Shown: positions 33,857 through 43,212, numbered from the stretch's first letter. The stretch: 64,000 bases of DNA from CAWCBH01 sp963793785 (GCA_963793785.1 CAWCBH010000003.1:806001-870000), one strand, 5' to 3'. Program-made: numbers and translations. The notes: a model not told the origin generated them from the letters alone.

Positions 33857-34292
33857 GACCGTCTACGAGTTCTTCACCGATCCCGAGAAGATGGTCCAGT
33901 GGATGGGCCGCTCGCACGAGCTGGACCCACGCCCGGGCGGGGTATTTCGCTGCGACATCAACGGTCGCGACGTCGCCAGCGGCTCCTACGTCGAGCTCGA
34001 TCCCCCGCGCCGCGTCGTCTTTACCTGGGGCTGGGAGTCAGAGGAGAGCACGACCCAGCCGGGCGCCAGCACCGTCGAGGTGAGCCTCGAGCCAGTCGAA
34101 GCGAAGACGCTCGTCCGCCTCGTCCATCGCGACCTTCCAAGCGAGGAATCGCGGGCCCAGCACCGTCACGGCTGGGAGCACTACACGCAGCGACTCACCG
34201 TCGCCGCCGCCGGGGGCGATGCCGGCGCCGATCCGTGGGCCAGCCCCGAGAGGGCCGATGAAGAGTTCGAAGACGCAAACAGCGAGCACTGA
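33795..34292 (+). CDS. SRPBCC/AHSA1-domain protein
   Basis: 165 residues. The Aha1/START-like fold is recognised by VEVRIDASPETVYEFFTDPE, MVQWMGRSHELDPRPGGVFR and HRHGWEHYTQRL near the C-terminus. Members bind hydrophobic ligands; the typical arrangement is an ArsR repressor followed by such a protein. A strong Shine-Dalgarno GAGGAGG (33781-33787) lies 7 nt before GTG 33795 and fixes the start. Confidence 0.88.
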   Translation: MASPETAAAVEVEVRIDASPETVYEFFTDPEKMVQWMGRSHELDPRPGGVFRCDINGRDVASGSYVELDPPRRVVFTWGWESEESTTQPGASTVEVSLEPVEAKTLVRLVHRDLPSEESRAQHRHGWEHYTQRLTVAAAGGDAGADPWASPERADEEFEDANSEH

Positions 34293-34316
34293 GTACACCC
34301 CCGAAAGGAGAATGCA

Positions 34317-34670
34317 ATGGCAAACCCAGTGGTCTGGTTCGAGGTGGCCGGCAAGGACACCGGCGCCCTGAAGGGCTTCTATGGCGGCCTGTTCGACTGG
34401 AAGCTCGAAGACATGGACGAGATGCCCTACACGATCGCCGACCCGAACGGGGAGAACGGCCTGCGCGGCGGGATCGGAGCCGATCCGAGCGGCGGCAACG
34501 GCCACGTCACCTTCTATGTCGAGGTCGACGACCTCGAGGGAGCGCTGGCGAAGGCGGAGCAGCTCGGCGGCTCGAAGCTGACCGACCCGATGGAAATTCC
34601 CGACGGCCGGATCGCCCACTTCGCCGACCCCGAGGGACACATGGTCGGCCTGCTGTCGAACAACGACTAG
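34317..34670 (+). CDS. VOC-superfamily (glyoxalase-like) protein
   Basis: 117 residues. The beta-alpha-beta-beta-beta fold runs from PVVWFEVAGKDTGALKGFYG to RIAHFADPEGHMVGLL. AAAGGAG at 34304-34310 gives a good ribosome binding site 6 nt before the ATG. It is the third gene of the ArsR/SRPBCC/VOC operon. Substrate unknown. The stop region overlaps the end of the convergent membrane-protein gene. Confidence 0.88.
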   Translation: MANPVVWFEVAGKDTGALKGFYGGLFDWKLEDMDEMPYTIADPNGENGLRGGIGADPSGGNGHVTFYVEVDDLEGALAKAEQLGGSKLTDPMEIPDGRIAHFADPEGHMVGLLSNND

Positions 34671-35344
34671 CTCTCTGCGCCTCGCGCCACGGCCCGCGCT
34701 GCGTCGAGCGCGGGCCGCTGGCGCGCCGGCGTCCGCAGCCGCACACGCCAGAGGGCGCCGGAGAAGTTCAGGTTCGCCACCGTCACGAAGCCCTCCTCGT
34801 CCTCGCGCAGGGCCAGCAACAGGTGGGCCACGCGGTCGCCGGCCGGCAGGTCATCGGCCTCGGCGACGCGAACGCAAAAGGAGTCGAGCCGCCGCCCGCC
34901 CGGTCGCACAAGCAGGGCACCCTGCTCGCCGACCAGCCAGACGCCGAGCGCGCCCGGCTCCAGTGCCAGCCCGGTGCGAGCGAGCAGATCGCGCTGGCGG
35001 TGGCCGACCAGGTCGCCGAGCAATCCCAACGCTGTCTGCTCCGCACCGTCTGATGCCGGCGCCGATCGGGCCGCCGAGCGGTCGCTGCCGATCGCGACTG
35101 CCGATCGGGCTCCGCGGCCGGCCTGCATCCGGCACACCGCCCAGCCGTGCGCCGACCAGAGAAGCCCGATCGGCAGCGTCAGCGGCTCCAGGTAGACGAG
35201 GACGGCGCTCGGCGTAGTGAACGCGATCACGACCCAGACTGTCCACCAGGTCCAGCGCCGCTCGTCCCGTCGCAGGGTCGCGGCCGTCGCCGGCTCGCGC
35301 CAGGCGAGCCGCTGGGCCTCGGCGAGGCCGCCGGCAGCCTCCAT
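34667..35344 (-). CDS. Two-helix membrane protein of unknown function
   Basis: 225 residues. Two adjacent hydrophobic segments lie at about 34-70 (WTVWVVIAFTTPSAVLVYLE, LTLPIGLLWSAHGWAVC). The C-terminal domain of about 130 residues has an alpha/beta look (GLALEPGALGVWLVGEQGAL, DSFCVRVAEADDLPAGDRVA). I do not recognise a family. It is transcribed toward the VOC gene and away from leuS, 5 nt downstream of the small gene at 35350. Confidence 0.6.
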   Translation of the reverse strand: MEAAGGLAEAQRLAWREPATAATLRRDERRWTWWTVWVVIAFTTPSAVLVYLEPLTLPIGLLWSAHGWAVCRMQAGRGARSAVAIGSDRSAARSAPASDGAEQTALGLLGDLVGHRQRDLLARTGLALEPGALGVWLVGEQGALLVRPGGRRLDSFCVRVAEADDLPAGDRVAHLLLALREDEEGFVTVANLNFSGALWRVRLRTPARQRPALDAARAVARGAES

Positions 35345-35349
35345 CGCGG

Positions 35350-35571
35350 CTAGCCGCCGGCGATCGGGCGCCGCAGGACCACCAGCTCCGCCTCGAGCGG
35401 AAGCTCGCGGACGACCTCGGCCTGCCCGTCGCGAGCGACGCTGGCCAGCATGCCGTTGTCGAGCTCACGGCGGAAGGCCTCGACGGCCCGCTCCTGCGCC
35501 GCCGGGTCCGTGGCGGACCACTCCGCCAGCGTGGTGTGACCGGTTCGATCCAGCCTGATCAGCCGCGACAT
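35350..35571 (-). CDS. Small 73-residue protein of unknown function
   Basis: ATG 35571, preceded on the minus strand by AGGAGGT with a 4-nt spacer, opens 73 codons to the stop at 35350. The product (SRLIRLDRTGHTTLAEWSAT at the start, ELEAELVV-like end LPLEAELVVLRRPIAGG) looks like a compact alpha/beta fold. No family recognised. The strong ribosome binding site supports it and separates it from a much longer, spurious antisense frame through leuS. Confidence 0.6.
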   Translation of the reverse strand: MSRLIRLDRTGHTTLAEWSATDPAAQERAVEAFRRELDNGMLASVARDGQAEVVRELPLEAELVVLRRPIAGG

Positions 35572-35645
35572 CGTTACCTCCTGGTTGTCTGCCTTCATCG
35601 TAGGTGGACCGGCGTTGCGGTTGTGTGAGCTTTCCCGCCGCTCCG

Positions 35646-35651
35646 TAAGAT
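35646..35651 (+). promoter_or_regulatory. -10 box for leuS
   Basis: TAAGAT, 7 nt before ATG 35659. Confidence 0.55.
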
Positions 35652-35658
35652 CGCCGCG

Positions 35659-38190
35659 ATGAAGACCTACGACGCAGCCGCGATCGAACGCCGCTGGCAG
35701 GGCGTCTGGGAGGCCGAGCGGACCTGGGAGGTCGCCAACCCCGGCCAGTCGGGGTTCGACGACTCGAGGCCGAAGGCCTATGTGGTCGAGATGCTCCCGT
35801 ACCCCTCCGGGGAACCGCACATCGGCCACCTCTTCAACTATTCGATCGGCGATGCGATCGCGCACTTCCGGCGCCGCAAGGGAGCCCAGGTCGTGCACCC
35901 GATGGGCTACGACGCCTTCGGGCTGCCAGCCGAGAACAACGCGATCAGCACCGGCGAGCATCCGCGCGCAGCGACCGAGCGCTCGATCGAAACCTTCCGT
36001 GAGCAGTTCCGCAAATGGGGCATCTCGCTGGACTGGTCGCGGGAGGTGAGCACCCACAGCCCCGACTACTACCGCTGGACCCAGTGGATATTCCTGCAGC
36101 TCTTCGAGCGGGGCCTGGCCTACCGCGACGAGGCCCCGGTCCAGTGGTGCCCGAAGGACGCCACGGTGCTCGCCAACGAGCAGGTCGTCGACGGCCGCTG
36201 CGAGCGTTGCGGAACCCCGGTCGAGCAGCGGCGCCTCGAGCAGTGGTTCTTCCGGATCACCGACTACGCGGAGCGGCTGCTGGCCGACTTCTCGCTGTTG
36301 CAGTCGTGGCCGGAGCACGTGATCACGATGCAACGCAACTGGATCGGGCGCTCGGAGGGCGCCGAGGTGACCTTCCGCTGCCGGGAGCCGGTGATCGACT
36401 TCCCGGTCTTCACCACCCGGCCCGACACCCTGTTCGGGGCGACCTTCTTCGTGCTCGCCCCCGAGCACCCCGACCTCGCCCGGCTCGTCGAGGGGACGCC
36501 GCAGGAGGGGCCGGTGCGCGACTACGTCAACCAGGTCGCCCGCGAGTCGACCGAGGAGCGCAGCGCCGAGGATCGGCCGAAGACCGGCGTCGCGCTGGGG
36601 CGGACCGTGACCAATCCGGTCAACGGCGAGGAGATCCCGATGTACGTCGCCGACTACGTGCTGATGGACTACGGCACCGGCGCCGTGATGGCCGTTCCCG
36701 CGCACGACCAGCGCGACTTCGAGTTCGCCAAGGCGTACGACCTGCCCATTAGGCAGGTCGTACGCCCACAAATGCCCGGCAGCGCCAAGGGCGCTGCCGG
36801 GGTCGAGGAGGGTGCGGCGGAGGGCGAGTTGGACGCCGCCTTCGTCGAGCACTCCGAAGACGAGGTCTTGGTCAACTCGGGCCCGTTCGACGGCACCTCG
36901 GCCTCCGAGGCGATCGGCGAGGTCATCGCCTGGCTCGAGACCGAGGGCAAGGGACGGCGCTCGGTCAACTACCGCCTCCGCGACTGGCTGGTGTCGCGGC
37001 AGCGATATTGGGGTGCGCCGATCCCGATCGTCTACTGCGAGAGCTGCGGGATCGTCCCGGTGCCGGAGGATCAGCTGCCGGTCGAGCTGCCGGAGGTCGA
37101 GGACTACGCGCCGAAGGGACGCAGCCCGCTGGCCGCCGCCGACGACTGGGTGCGGACCAGTTGCCCGGCCTGCGAGGGCCCTGCGCGGCGCGAGACCGAC
37201 ACCATGGACACCTTCGTCGACTCCTCGTGGTACTTCATCCGCTACCTGGACCCGGCCAACCGCGAGCAGGCCTGGGACCGGGCGGTCGCCGACCACTGGA
37301 TGCCGGTCGACCAGTACATCGGCGGCGTCGAGCACGCGATCCTGCACCTGATGTACGCGCGCTTCTTCGTCAAGGCGCTCGCGGACATGGGCCACCTCGG
37401 CGTCCAGGAGCCGTTCGGCAGCCTCTTCACCCAGGGAATGATCACCCGCGACGGGGCGAAGATGTCGAAGTCGCGCGGCAACGTGATCAGCCCGGTCACC
37501 TACGTCGAGCGCTACGGCGCCGACACCGCTCGCAGCTACATCCTCTTCATGGCCCCGCCCGCCAAGGGCGGGGACTGGTCCGACAGCGGCGTCGACGGGG
37601 TGCACCGCTTTCTCTCCCGCCTCTGGCGGCTCGGCGAAGAGGTGGCCGAGCGGACGACCGAGCGGGCTGACGCCGGCGGCGCCGCCGGCGACGGGCGGGC
37701 CTTGCTGGCCAAGTCGCATTGGGCGATCGACAAGGTCAGCCGCGACTTCGAGCGCGGCTTTCAGTTCAACACCGCGATCGCCGCGGTGATGGAGCTGGTC
37801 AACGCCGCCTACCGGCTCAAGGACGGGCTTTTCGGCGAGCCCAGCGGCGAGGCCAGCCTGCGGTTCGCCACGGCGACGGCCGCCTCGCTGATCTTTCCGT
37901 TCGCGCCCCACCTGGGCGCGGAGGTCTATGAGCGGCTGACCGGGCAGCGGGTCTGGGAGACGCCCTGGCCGGAAGCCGATCCGGACCTGCTCCAGCGCGA
38001 GGTCGTGAACGTGGTCGTGCAGGTGAACGGCAAGCTGCGCGATCGTCTCGAGGTCGCCGCCGATGCAGCGCAGGAGGAGCTGGTCAGGCTGGCGCTGGAG
38101 AGCGAGAAGGTGCGGCGCCACCTCGACGGCAAGCAGGTCGTGAAGGAGATCGTCGTGCCCGGCAAGCTCGTCAACCTCGTCGTGGAGTAG
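35659..38190 (+). CDS. leuS: Leucyl-tRNA synthetase
   Basis: 843 residues, class Ia. HIGH is HIGH at 54-57 (PSGEPHIGHLFNYS). The CP1 editing domain (about 220-410) has the DYGTGAVMAVPAHDQRD signature. The KMSKS loop MSKSRGNVISP lies near residue 601. Zinc-ribbon-type Cys pairs occur (CERCG, CESCG, CPACEG). It charges tRNA-Leu. The ATG is fixed by the TAAGAT box. Confidence 0.97.
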   Translation: MKTYDAAAIERRWQGVWEAERTWEVANPGQSGFDDSRPKAYVVEMLPYPSGEPHIGHLFNYSIGDAIAHFRRRKGAQVVHPMGYDAFGLPAENNAISTGEHPRAATERSIETFREQFRKWGISLDWSREVSTHSPDYYRWTQWIFLQLFERGLAYRDEAPVQWCPKDATVLANEQVVDGRCERCGTPVEQRRLEQWFFRITDYAERLLADFSLLQSWPEHVITMQRNWIGRSEGAEVTFRCREPVIDFPVFTTRPDTLFGATFFVLAPEHPDLARLVEGTPQEGPVRDYVNQVARESTEERSAEDRPKTGVALGRTVTNPVNGEEIPMYVADYVLMDYGTGAVMAVPAHDQRDFEFAKAYDLPIRQVVRPQMPGSAKGAAGVEEGAAEGELDAAFVEHSEDEVLVNSGPFDGTSASEAIGEVIAWLETEGKGRRSVNYRLRDWLVSRQRYWGAPIPIVYCESCGIVPVPEDQLPVELPEVEDYAPKGRSPLAAADDWVRTSCPACEGPARRETDTMDTFVDSSWYFIRYLDPANREQAWDRAVADHWMPVDQYIGGVEHAILHLMYARFFVKALADMGHLGVQEPFGSLFTQGMITRDGAKMSKSRGNVISPVTYVERYGADTARSYILFMAPPAKGGDWSDSGVDGVHRFLSRLWRLGEEVAERTTERADAGGAAGDGRALLAKSHWAIDKVSRDFERGFQFNTAIAAVMELVNAAYRLKDGLFGEPSGEASLRFATATAASLIFPFAPHLGAEVYERLTGQRVWETPWPEADPDLLQREVVNVVVQVNGKLRDRLEVAADAAQEELVRLALESEKVRRHLDGKQVVKEIVVPGKLVNLVVE

Positions 38191-38224
38191 GCGCGGGCGT
38201 TTCCGCTCTGCTAGTAGTTCCGCC

Positions 38225-38623
38225 GTGCTTGTCAGGCACCTCAGCGAGGCGGCTGTCGAGGAATGGCATCGGCTTCGCTCGCACATCCTCATGGACGCGG
38301 GGGAGCTCGGCTCGCGAAATCTGTCCGTGACCTGGCTCGAGGTGCCGGCCGGGGTCGAGCAGACGCTTCGCTCCCACGAGGAGGCAGAGCAGGTCTACGT
38401 CGTCGTCGACGGCGCCGGCCGGATGTCGGTCGCCGGCGATACCCAGGAGGTCGCGGTCGGCGACCTGATCCTCGTTCCTCCGGCCACCGATCACGCGATC
38501 TCCAACGGCGGCGACGGGGAGCTGGCGCTGCTCTCGGTGCAGTCGCCGCCGGTCGCCGTCTCGGAGCTCTACGGCCGTCAGATGGCCGAGGTCGCCGGGT
38601 ACGACGATGACGAGGAGTACTAG
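38225..38623 (+). CDS. Cupin-domain protein
   Basis: 132 residues, a single cupin barrel. Motif 1 is HEEAEQVYVVVDGAGRMSVAG and motif 2 GDLILVPPATDHAISNGG; His/Glu residues in the usual metal-binding positions are present. The C-terminus is acidic (YDDDEEY). Function unknown. TAGTAG, a near match to the -10 pattern, lies 7 nt before GTG 38225. The end overlaps the acylphosphatase start. Confidence 0.82.
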   Translation: MLVRHLSEAAVEEWHRLRSHILMDAGELGSRNLSVTWLEVPAGVEQTLRSHEEAEQVYVVVDGAGRMSVAGDTQEVAVGDLILVPPATDHAISNGGDGELALLSVQSPPVAVSELYGRQMAEVAGYDDDEEY

Positions 38624-38882
38624 GCGCCGGGTCGTAGTCTCGGGCCACGTGCAGGGGGTCTTCTTTCGCGACAGCGTCCGCCGGCTGGCGAGCTCCCGCG
38701 AGGTTGGCGGTTGGGTTGCGAACAGGTCCGACGGGAGAGTGGAGGCCGTCTTCGAGGGCCGGCCCGATGCGGTGGATGCGCTGGTCGACTTCTGCCGCCG
38801 GGGGCCGCGGGGCGCCCGCGTGGAGCGGGTCGAGGTCGAAGAAGAGACCCCGCAGGGCGAAAAGCGCTTCGAGATTCGCTGA
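38607..38882 (+). CDS. acyP: Acylphosphatase
   Basis: 91 residues. The phosphate-binding cradle is GHVQGVFFRDSVRRLA with the catalytic Arg, and the catalytic Asn is in GWVANRSDGRVEAVFEG. It hydrolyses acyl phosphates. It overlaps the cupin gene by 17 nt and ends 6 nt before the convergent DUF488 gene once that gene's frame is corrected. Confidence 0.93.
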   Translation: MTRSTRRRVVVSGHVQGVFFRDSVRRLASSREVGGWVANRSDGRVEAVFEGRPDAVDALVDFCRRGPRGARVERVEVEEETPQGEKRFEIR

Positions 38883-38888
38883 CCGCGA

Positions 38889-39432
38889 TCAGACTTCGAG
38901 CCTGCCCTGCGGGGGCGGATAGGTGAGCCGGCCCTCCTCGACGACGGCGAAAGGGAGTCAGCAGATGCAGCTCGTCGTCGCGACCGTCTCGAACATGGAC
39001 CACCTGCCGGCTCCTGATCGTGAGGGCGTCGGAAATCAGCCTGCGGTGGCATCGACGCCAGTCCGCCTCGGCGCACATCACCGCGGCCCGCCGCTCGTTC
39101 GCGAGCGCCGTCAACCGGTCGATGCCGGTCTCGAACTCCTGTGTCCGCATGTAGTCGGCGTAGGCGCTGAAGCCCTCCACCCGCCAAGCTCGGTTCGGCG
39201 AGCCTTGCCGGGCTCGCCGGCGCCCGCCCAGCGATTCGGCCAGGGACTCGTAGTCGATGCCGGCCGCCCGGAGGGTCGCGGCGAGCGCGTCGGCGTTGAA
39301 GTGCGGGTTGCGCCGGGAGGCCGGATAGCGGCGCACGTCGGCGAGCACGGCGACCTCGCGCGCGGCGAGCAGGGAAACGAAGCGCTCAGCGGCGAGGGTC
39401 GAATGCCCGATCGTCAGGACCTCGGTGGCCAC
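38889..39432 (-). CDS. DUF488-family protein, frameshifted near its 3' end
   Basis: GTG 39432 opens a DUF488 protein: VLTIGHSTLAAERFVSLLAA, DVRRYPASRRNPHFN and AVMCAEADWRRCHRRLISDA. After DELHLLTPF the reading frame goes astray into a long basic tail. One base later the expected family ending FAVVEEGRLTYPP appears and stops at TGA 38891-38889. An extra T in the run within CCCTTTCG explains it; the corrected protein is about 180 residues. Function unknown. Without the correction the ORF would run through the acylphosphatase gene. Confidence 0.75.
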
Positions 39433-39517
39433 CGGGCAATCTTGAGGCTCTCGACCGCGGATTCGTTGGCCGCTGCGCGCCACTCTGTCCGATCCTCGAG
39501 GCCAGGCTTCGCCGACC

Positions 39518-40090
39518 GTGGCAGAGGTCTCGCGCGCACAGCTCGCCGTCTACGGGGCGCTCGGGGTCGCCCTGCTGCTGATCGGCGCCCGCTCCCTGCG
39601 GGCCGAAACCGAGCCGGGAACCGGCGGCAGCGGCGCCCCGAGCGTGGCGCCGCTGCAGCTCAGCGAATCCGGCGGCGATGTGGTCGTCCACGTGGCCGGT
39701 GCGGTCCGCAATCCCGGCGTCTATCGGCTACCGGCCGGCACCCGGGTCACGGACGCGGTGCAGCGGGCCGGCGGAGCGAGCGCGAGGTCGGCTCTCGACG
39801 CCGTCAACCTCGCAGCGCGCCTGGCCGACGGCCAGCAGGTCGTGATCCCCGAGGCCGGCCCGGGCGGCGAGGCCGTCACGGCCGGAGCCTCCGCAGAGGG
39901 CCCGATCAGCCTCGGCACGGCGTCTGTCGAAGAGCTCGACACGATCGAAGGGATCGGGCCGGTGACGGCCCAGGACATCGTCGGGTATCGCGATCAGCAT
40001 GGCGGGCTCTCGTCCGTCGAGCAGCTGAACGAGATCAGCGGCATCGGTCCGGCGACGATGGACAGCCTCCGGGAGCGGCTCCAGCCCTGA
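39518..40090 (+). CDS. comEA: ComEA-like DNA-binding competence protein
   Basis: 190 residues. An N-terminal membrane anchor (about 9-24) is followed by a SLBB domain (VVVHVAGAVRNPGVYRLPAG) and two helix-hairpin-helix motifs (IEGIGPVTAQDIVGYR, ISGIGPATMDSLRER). It binds incoming double-stranded DNA outside the membrane. It lies 2 nt before comEC. Confidence 0.92.
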   Translation: MAEVSRAQLAVYGALGVALLLIGARSLRAETEPGTGGSGAPSVAPLQLSESGGDVVVHVAGAVRNPGVYRLPAGTRVTDAVQRAGGASARSALDAVNLAARLADGQQVVIPEAGPGGEAVTAGASAEGPISLGTASVEELDTIEGIGPVTAQDIVGYRDQHGGLSSVEQLNEISGIGPATMDSLRERLQP

Positions 40091-40092
40091 AG

Positions 40093-42394
40093 ATGGGAAT
40101 CGGGGGGTGGCGGCTGGCGGCGGTGACCGGAGCCGCCGCGGGCCTGGCCCTGGCGCCCGCGCTCCCGGCCGGTAAGACGGCGCCGCTGGCGCTCGCGCTC
40201 GGGGCGACGCTGTCGGCGGCGTTCTCCATCCTGCACCGGCAGGGCGCCGGGCTGTTCGCGCTGGTCGCCTTCGCCGCCGCCGGCATCGGGCTGCTCGGCG
40301 GCGCCGCGCGCCTGCGATCGATCGAGGCCGGTGCCTACCGCGGCGCAGCCGGTGACCCGGTCGTCGTCAGCGGTCATCTCGTGGCAGTCCCGCGCCGAGA
40401 CAGCGGCCTGGTTCGAATCCAGCTCGACACCCCGGCCGGGAAGCTGCTGGTGGAGGGTCCCGAGCCGATTCCCGACCTCAGCATCGGCGCCGGCGTCTGG
40501 GCGACGGGAACACTCGCCGCGCCGGCTCCCTGGCAGCGGCAGGCCCTGCGGCGCCAGGGGATCGCGATGTTGCTGCGCGCCACCCGGGTCGTGCCGACCG
40601 GCGTCAGGCGGAGCGGCCTCGCAGGCCGCCTCGATGCAATCCGAGAGCGGGCAGAGGCGGCGCTGGTCACGGGAATGCCGGCTCGAGAGGCGGCGCTCGC
40701 GCAGGGCTTCGTGCTCGGGCAGGACGATCGCCTCGACGCCGAGACTGTCGAGCAGTTCAGGCGCTCGGGCCTCAGCCACCTGCTCGCGGTCTCGGGACAG
40801 AACGTCGTCCTGCTGACCCTTCTGGCGGCCCCGGTCCTGGCTGCCTTCGGGCTGTCGATCACGGGCCGGCTCGTCGCGCTGCTGGCGCTGATCGCAATCT
40901 ACGTTCCCCTCGCCGGTGCGGGGGCCTCGATTCAGCGGGCCGGCGTGATGGGGGCGGCTGGTGTGATCGCCACGATGGCCGGGCGGCCCGGCTCGCGCGC
41001 CTTCGCCCTCCTGGCGGCAGCCGCGGTGACGCTGGCCATCAACCCGCGAGCAAGCGGGGACGTCGGCTGGCAGCTGAGCTTTGCGGCGGTGGCCGGGATC
41101 TTTGCCCTCGCCGGACCGATCCGCGGCGCCGTCCTCGCCCGGCTCGGCGACGGCAGGTGGAGTCGCGCTGCCGCGGAGGGAATCGCGGTCACGGTCGCGG
41201 CGACAGTGGCGACCGCGCCCTTGATCGCCCATCACTTCGAGGCGTTGCCGGTCGGCACCCTGGTCGCGAACCTGCTGGCGATGCCCGCCGTAGCCCCCGC
41301 GATGTGGCTGGGGATGATCGCCGCCGCGGCCGGCCAGGTCCCGGGGCTGCCGCTGGAGCCGGTCAACTGGCTGAACGCGCTGCTGCTGGCCTACATCGCG
41401 CAGGTTGCGGCGTGGCTGGGCGATCCGGCCTGGGCCGTGCTCGAGGTCCGCCTGCCGGGGACCGTCGAGGTGGCAGCGGTCTACGCGGGGCTGGCGGTTG
41501 CGGTGGCGATCCTGCTGCGCATCGGGGCCGGCCGGCGCCTCTGGCTTCACCGCAGCGGCCGACGGCCGGGCTGGGTGCTCGCCGCGGCCGCCACCGCTGG
41601 GGGTGCTGGTCCTCGCCACCCGGGCCCCGGATCGAGCTCCGCCCGCACAGGTCGGCTCCGGGCTGGGCGTCGACGTGCTCGATGTCGGGCAGGGCGACGC
41701 GATCCTTCTGCGCCCGTCCGACGGCGATCCGGTGCTCGTCGACGGAGGGCCGCCGGGCGCGGGGCTGGCGGAGGCGCTTGACGAGGCCGGTGTCACGAAG
41801 CTCGCGGCGGTCGTCGCCACCCACGATCAATCCGACCATACGGCGGGTCTGCTGGAGATACTCGGCGAACTGCCAGTCGGTCGCCTCGTCTACGCGGTCG
41901 CCGGCCGGCGCCTTCTTTCCGCGGCGCGGTTCGCCGGGGCGACTCCGCGGCGCGTCTGGCAGGGAGGACAGCTGCGATCCGGCAGCCTGCGGCTGCTGGT
42001 CCTCTGGCCGCCGCGGGTAATCGGCTCTGCGCCTCCCGATCCCGACGAGGCCAATCCGCGGTCGCTGGTTCTGCTCGCCCAATGGCCGGGCTTCAGGATG
42101 CTCCTCTGTGCCGACGCGGAGGCCGAAGCGATGCCGCTCGATCCCGGGCCGATCGACGTCCTCAAGGTTGCCCACCACGGCAGCGAAGACGCCGGGCTGG
42201 GTGAGTTGCTGGATCGCAGCAGACCGAGGCTGGCGGTGATCTCGGTCGGCGACTCGAACCCCTTCGGGCATCCGACCGCGACGACGCTGGCCACGCTCGA
42301 GGGTCATGGCGTGCCCGTCCTGCGCACCGATCTGCACGGTTCGGTGAGCCTGCGGGCGGAGCGCGACGAGCTGCGCGTGCAGGCGGGGGGCTAG
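40093..42394 (+). CDS. comEC: ComEC DNA-uptake channel, frameshifted
   Basis: An N-terminal hydrophobic region (about 1-60) and OB-like part precede the competence domain with many helices (FRRSGLSHLLAVSGQNVVLL is its signature). The C-terminal metallo-beta-lactamase-like domain reads VDVLDVGQGDAILL, THDQSDHTAGLLE and VLKVAHHGSEDAGL. The two parts lie in different frames. Removing one G from GGGGG at 41599-41603 joins ATAG to VLVLATRAP and gives about 766 residues. It pulls single-stranded DNA through the membrane. Annotated as one gene because both halves are otherwise intact. Confidence 0.88.
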
Positions 42395-42482
42395 CTACGT
42401 AGAACTAGACGAATTGTCGAAGCAATAGTTGGCAATCGTCGCGATCGGGGTTTGGCCGCCGGCACTTCGGTCGATGCTTGAA

Positions 42483-42496
42483 CGGAAGGCCTTCCG
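42483..42496. promoter_or_regulatory. 14-bp perfect palindrome at a start codon
   Basis: CGGAAGGCCTTCCG is self-complementary and its last base is the G of GTG 42496. An operator or a hairpin covering the start is possible. The upstream part 42395-42482 is unusually AT-rich and has no ORF. Confidence 0.5.
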
Positions 42497-43212
42497 TGCT
42501 GAGACCCCTTCGACAACTGAGCTCTCGCCTGACCGATGGTTGGGGGGGAGGCGGACTGCTGGCCCGGCTCAGCGGAACATCTGCCGTGGCCCTCGGGACG
42601 ATTGCCGCGATCGGGATCGCGATCGTCGCCCATGTCGCCTCGCAAAGCTGGCCGGCGGCGTTCAGCGGTGCCGCCGGGCCCGCGACCCTGATCGACCTCG
42701 GGTCGTCAAGCGGCGAGCGGTCGGTGACCATCGCGACCGGGGACGCGGCAGCGGATCGTGACTCGGGAGACCCCGGTTCCTCGGCGCCGAGCGGATCGAG
42801 CGCCGGCGCCAGCACTTCAGCCTCCGGCGGGGCTCTGGCCGGCGCAGGCCAGGGCCAGCAGTCGGGTGGTGGAGCGCCGGGCTTCGGCCCGCAACAGCCT
42901 GGTGGCTCTGGCGGCCCCGGTGGCTCCCAGGGCCCCGGCGGCCCATCGCAGGGCGGATCCGGACCTGGGCCGTCCGGGCCCGGCCCATCGGGACCTGGGC
43001 CCTCCCCGACCTCGCCGTCGGGCGGACCGGATCCTGCGCAGCCGAGCAATACGCCGCCGCCTTCCAGCGGTTCCGACGATGGGGATGACGACGATTCCGG
43101 CGATGACGACGGCAACAGCGCCAACGCGAAGGAACCGGACGACGACGACCGGACGCGATCGGGACGGCGACGGCGAAGACCGCGACGGGCGAGTCCGACA
43201 ACGGCGACGTGA
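42496..43212 (+). CDS. Membrane-anchored Gly/Pro-rich protein with Asp/Arg tail
   Basis: About 238 residues as read from GTG 42496 (TTG 42478 is an alternative). A basic N-terminus and one membrane helix (VALGTIAAIGIAIVAHVASQ) precede an extracytoplasmic Ser/Gly/Pro-rich region with repeats such as GPGPSGPGPSGPGPS, then an acidic stretch (DDGDDDDSGDDDG). As read it ends in an Arg-rich run at TGA 43212. Asp/Arg-coding repeats continue in other frames to TAG 43388-43390, so the natural tail may be longer. Function unknown; a wall-spanning or calcium-binding surface protein is possible. Confidence 0.5.
   Translation: MLRPLRQLSSRLTDGWGGGGLLARLSGTSAVALGTIAAIGIAIVAHVASQSWPAAFSGAAGPATLIDLGSSSGERSVTIATGDAAADRDSGDPGSSAPSGSSAGASTSASGGALAGAGQGQQSGGGAPGFGPQQPGGSGGPGGSQGPGGPSQGGSGPGPSGPGPSGPGPSPTSPSGGPDPAQPSNTPPPSSGSDDGDDDDSGDDDGNSANAKEPDDDDRTRSGRRRRRPRRASPTTAT

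Noticed and set aside
35350..38292. 980-codon open frame antisense to leuS
   Set aside because: It is a high-GC shadow of leuS. Only its last 73 codons, which have their own AGGAGGT and ATG, are kept as a gene.
38923..40092. N-terminal 390 codons in frame with comEC
   Set aside because: This part lies antisense to the DUF488 gene and across comEA in another frame; comEC begins at ATG 40093.
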